This document shows, piece after piece, positions 62,840-64,000 of a stretch of DNA of 64,000 bases. Made by a program: the position numbers and the translations under genes. The DNA is from Firmicutes bacterium UBA2058 (GTDB lineage: Bacteria > Bacillota > Clostridia > Tissierellales > Sedimentibacteraceae). Where the stretch lies: assembly GCA_002332905.1 (NCBI GenBank), contig DDAM01000023.1, forward strand, positions 1 to 64,000, given 5' to 3'. Each line of letters starts with the position of its first letter. Within the stretch, counting starts at the first letter, position 1. The notes under the pieces are model-generated. The model saw only the letters and a program-made list of their open reading frames with translations, searched no databases and was not told the DNA's origin.

Positions 62840-64000
62840 TTGAAGGATTTTAAATTACCTGAATATTTAAGAGATGATAATTATATTTTTTTAGTAATAA
62901 TATCTGCATTTTCAGTTATATTTTTATTAAATAAAATGTACACTGTGGCTGCTTTATCAGGAGTTATACTTTTGATTAGCTTTATTGCTACTATAGGTAA
63001 GCATAATAAAAGACAAAAGGATTTGAATAATTATATAATTGACTTTACAAATAGCATAGAAAATCTTTCAGTCAGCTCATTATTTAATTTTCCGATGCCA
63101 GTTTTAATTATTGATAAGAATGGAAAAATCTGCTGGTTTAACATAAAATTTAGAGATGTAATAGGTGAAGAAGCTATAATCGAAAAAATAGAGGATGTTG
63201 TAGCAAGCTTCCCAATTAAAAATCTTGAAGAAAATCTGCAGGGTATGCTTAATAATCTTGAAGTCAGTCATGATAATAAATCATATAACGTCTTATATTC
63301 TAAACTAAATGAAGAGCAGTTTGTGGACAATGCAGCATATATATTGTATTGGGTAGATAATACCTCATTTAGAACTTTAAAAAACAAGTATAATGATGAA
63401 AGACCAATTGCACTTATAATTCAAATAGATAACTATAGTGAAATTTCTGAAAAAATGGATAAACTTATTAGAGCGTCTATGATAGCAGAGATAGAAAAAA
63501 TATTAAGTAAATATGCTAGTGAAATGAATGGCTTTGTACTTAAGTATGATTCGGACAGATTTATAATGCTTATAGAAAACAAATATTTAGAAGCACTTGA
63601 AAGTAAAAAATTTGCAATGCTTGAGGAAGTAAAAGAAATAAAAAGCTCTGGTGAATATTTCTTTACGCTTAGTATAGGTGTTGGTGCATATGCTAAGACC
63701 ATAGGACAACTATTTGAATATGCAAAGGGTGCTCTTGATATTTCACTGGGTAGAGGTGGAGACCAAGCTGTAGTTAAGCGTATAAACTCAGTAAAATTTT
63801 ATGGTGGTAAAAGTAAGGCTGTTGAAAAAAGAACTAAAGTAAAAGCTAGAATTATATCCTTTGCTTTAAGACAGATTATAGACCAAAGTTCTAATGTTAT
63901 AATTATGGGACATAGAATTGGTGATATGGATAGCTTAGGCTCATCAATTGGACTATATAGTATGGCTAAAAGCAGAGGTAAAAAAGCATATATTGTTTTA
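62840..64000 (+). CDS. gdpP: cyclic-di-AMP phosphodiesterase GdpP, 5' part (cut by window end)
   Basis: An open frame of 387 codons starts at TTG 62840 behind GGAGGTG and runs off the window. Two N-terminal helices (about 15-55) are followed by a PAS-like domain (FPMPVLIIDKNGKICWFN), a degenerate GGDEF domain (about 170-300, with KYDSDRFIMLIE and SLGRGGDQAVV) and the beginning of the DHH domain (IIMGHRIGDMDSLGSSIG). This is the YybT/GdpP order; the enzyme degrades c-di-AMP at the membrane. The rest of the DHH and the DHHA1 domain lie beyond 64000. Confidence 0.92.
   Translation, partial: MKDFKLPEYLRDDNYIFLVIISAFSVIFLLNKMYTVAALSGVILLISFIATIGKHNKRQKDLNNYIIDFTNSIENLSVSSLFNFPMPVLIIDKNGKICWFNIKFRDVIGEEAIIEKIEDVVASFPIKNLEENLQGMLNNLEVSHDNKSYNVLYSKLNEEQFVDNAAYILYWVDNTSFRTLKNKYNDERPIALIIQIDNYSEISEKMDKLIRASMIAEIEKILSKYASEMNGFVLKYDSDRFIMLIENKYLEALESKKFAMLEEVKEIKSSGEYFFTLSIGVGAYAKTIGQLFEYAKGALDISLGRGGDQAVVKRINSVKFYGGKSKAVEKRTKVKARIISFALRQIIDQSSNVIIMGHRIGDMDSLGSSIGLYSMAKSRGKKAYIVL

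Overview
The window is AT-rich, densely coded DNA from a low-GC anaerobic Firmicute of the class Clostridia. The signs are consensus sigma-A promoters, strong AGGAGG-type ribosome sites with some TTG and GTG starts, a tyrosine T-box, guanine-type and yybP-ykoY riboswitches, a B12-dependent ribonucleotide reductase, SLH-domain and CAP-domain secreted proteins, and GdpP/YybS. Species cannot be named from sequence alone. No rRNA, tRNA, CRISPR array, phage genes or transposase was seen.

Layout. 1-1456: a FabT-like MarR regulator and a DegV/FakB fatty-acid-binding protein, each with a TTTGA-n3-TCAAA palindrome in front. 1474-2088: no gene, but two 240-bp structured elements in inverted orientation. 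2118-5151: a TIM-barrel isomerase on the minus strand, then a radical-SAM plus DUF4130 DNA-repair pair with a near-consensus LexA box. 5436-9536: secreted proteins, namely a modular repeat protein and two CAP-domain paralogues arising from a local duplication that also copied a promoter. 9837-15786: T-box/tyrS, gltS, and a Mn2+ riboswitch with a P-type ATPase. 15873-18096: a BlaI repressor and a BlaR1-like M56 protease carrying an LCP domain in place of the penicillin sensor. 18299-25597: uracil-DNA glycosylase, class II RNR with NrdR-like boxes, a small Gly-Phe-Pro protein, and a secreted M16C protease with SLH domains. 25651-27571 (minus): a SEC-C protein and purD.

27721-44782 is the most unusual part. 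Two paralogous six-gene cassettes each encode a lipoprotein solute-binding protein, an MsmX/UgpC-type ATPase, two MalFG-type permeases, a HlyD/MacA-like adaptor and an FtsX/MacB-like four-TM protein. Between them lie a nitroreductase gene and an AgrCA-like LytTR/GHKL two-component system. They are followed by a GH65 disaccharide phosphorylase and beta-phosphoglucomutase (44912-47903), so imported disaccharide could be phosphorolysed to beta-glucose 1-phosphate and converted to glucose 6-phosphate. An unassigned 653-aa protein follows on the minus strand.

50068-59783 (minus) is the purine operon purL-E-C-F-M-N-H, read from a TTGACA/TATTAT promoter through a purine-riboswitch-like leader whose P3 helix looks shortened. 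purD, which in the classical order follows purH, lies 22 kb away beyond the transporter region. The window ends with a CtpA protease (minus), YybS/DUF2232 and the start of gdpP, cut at the right edge.
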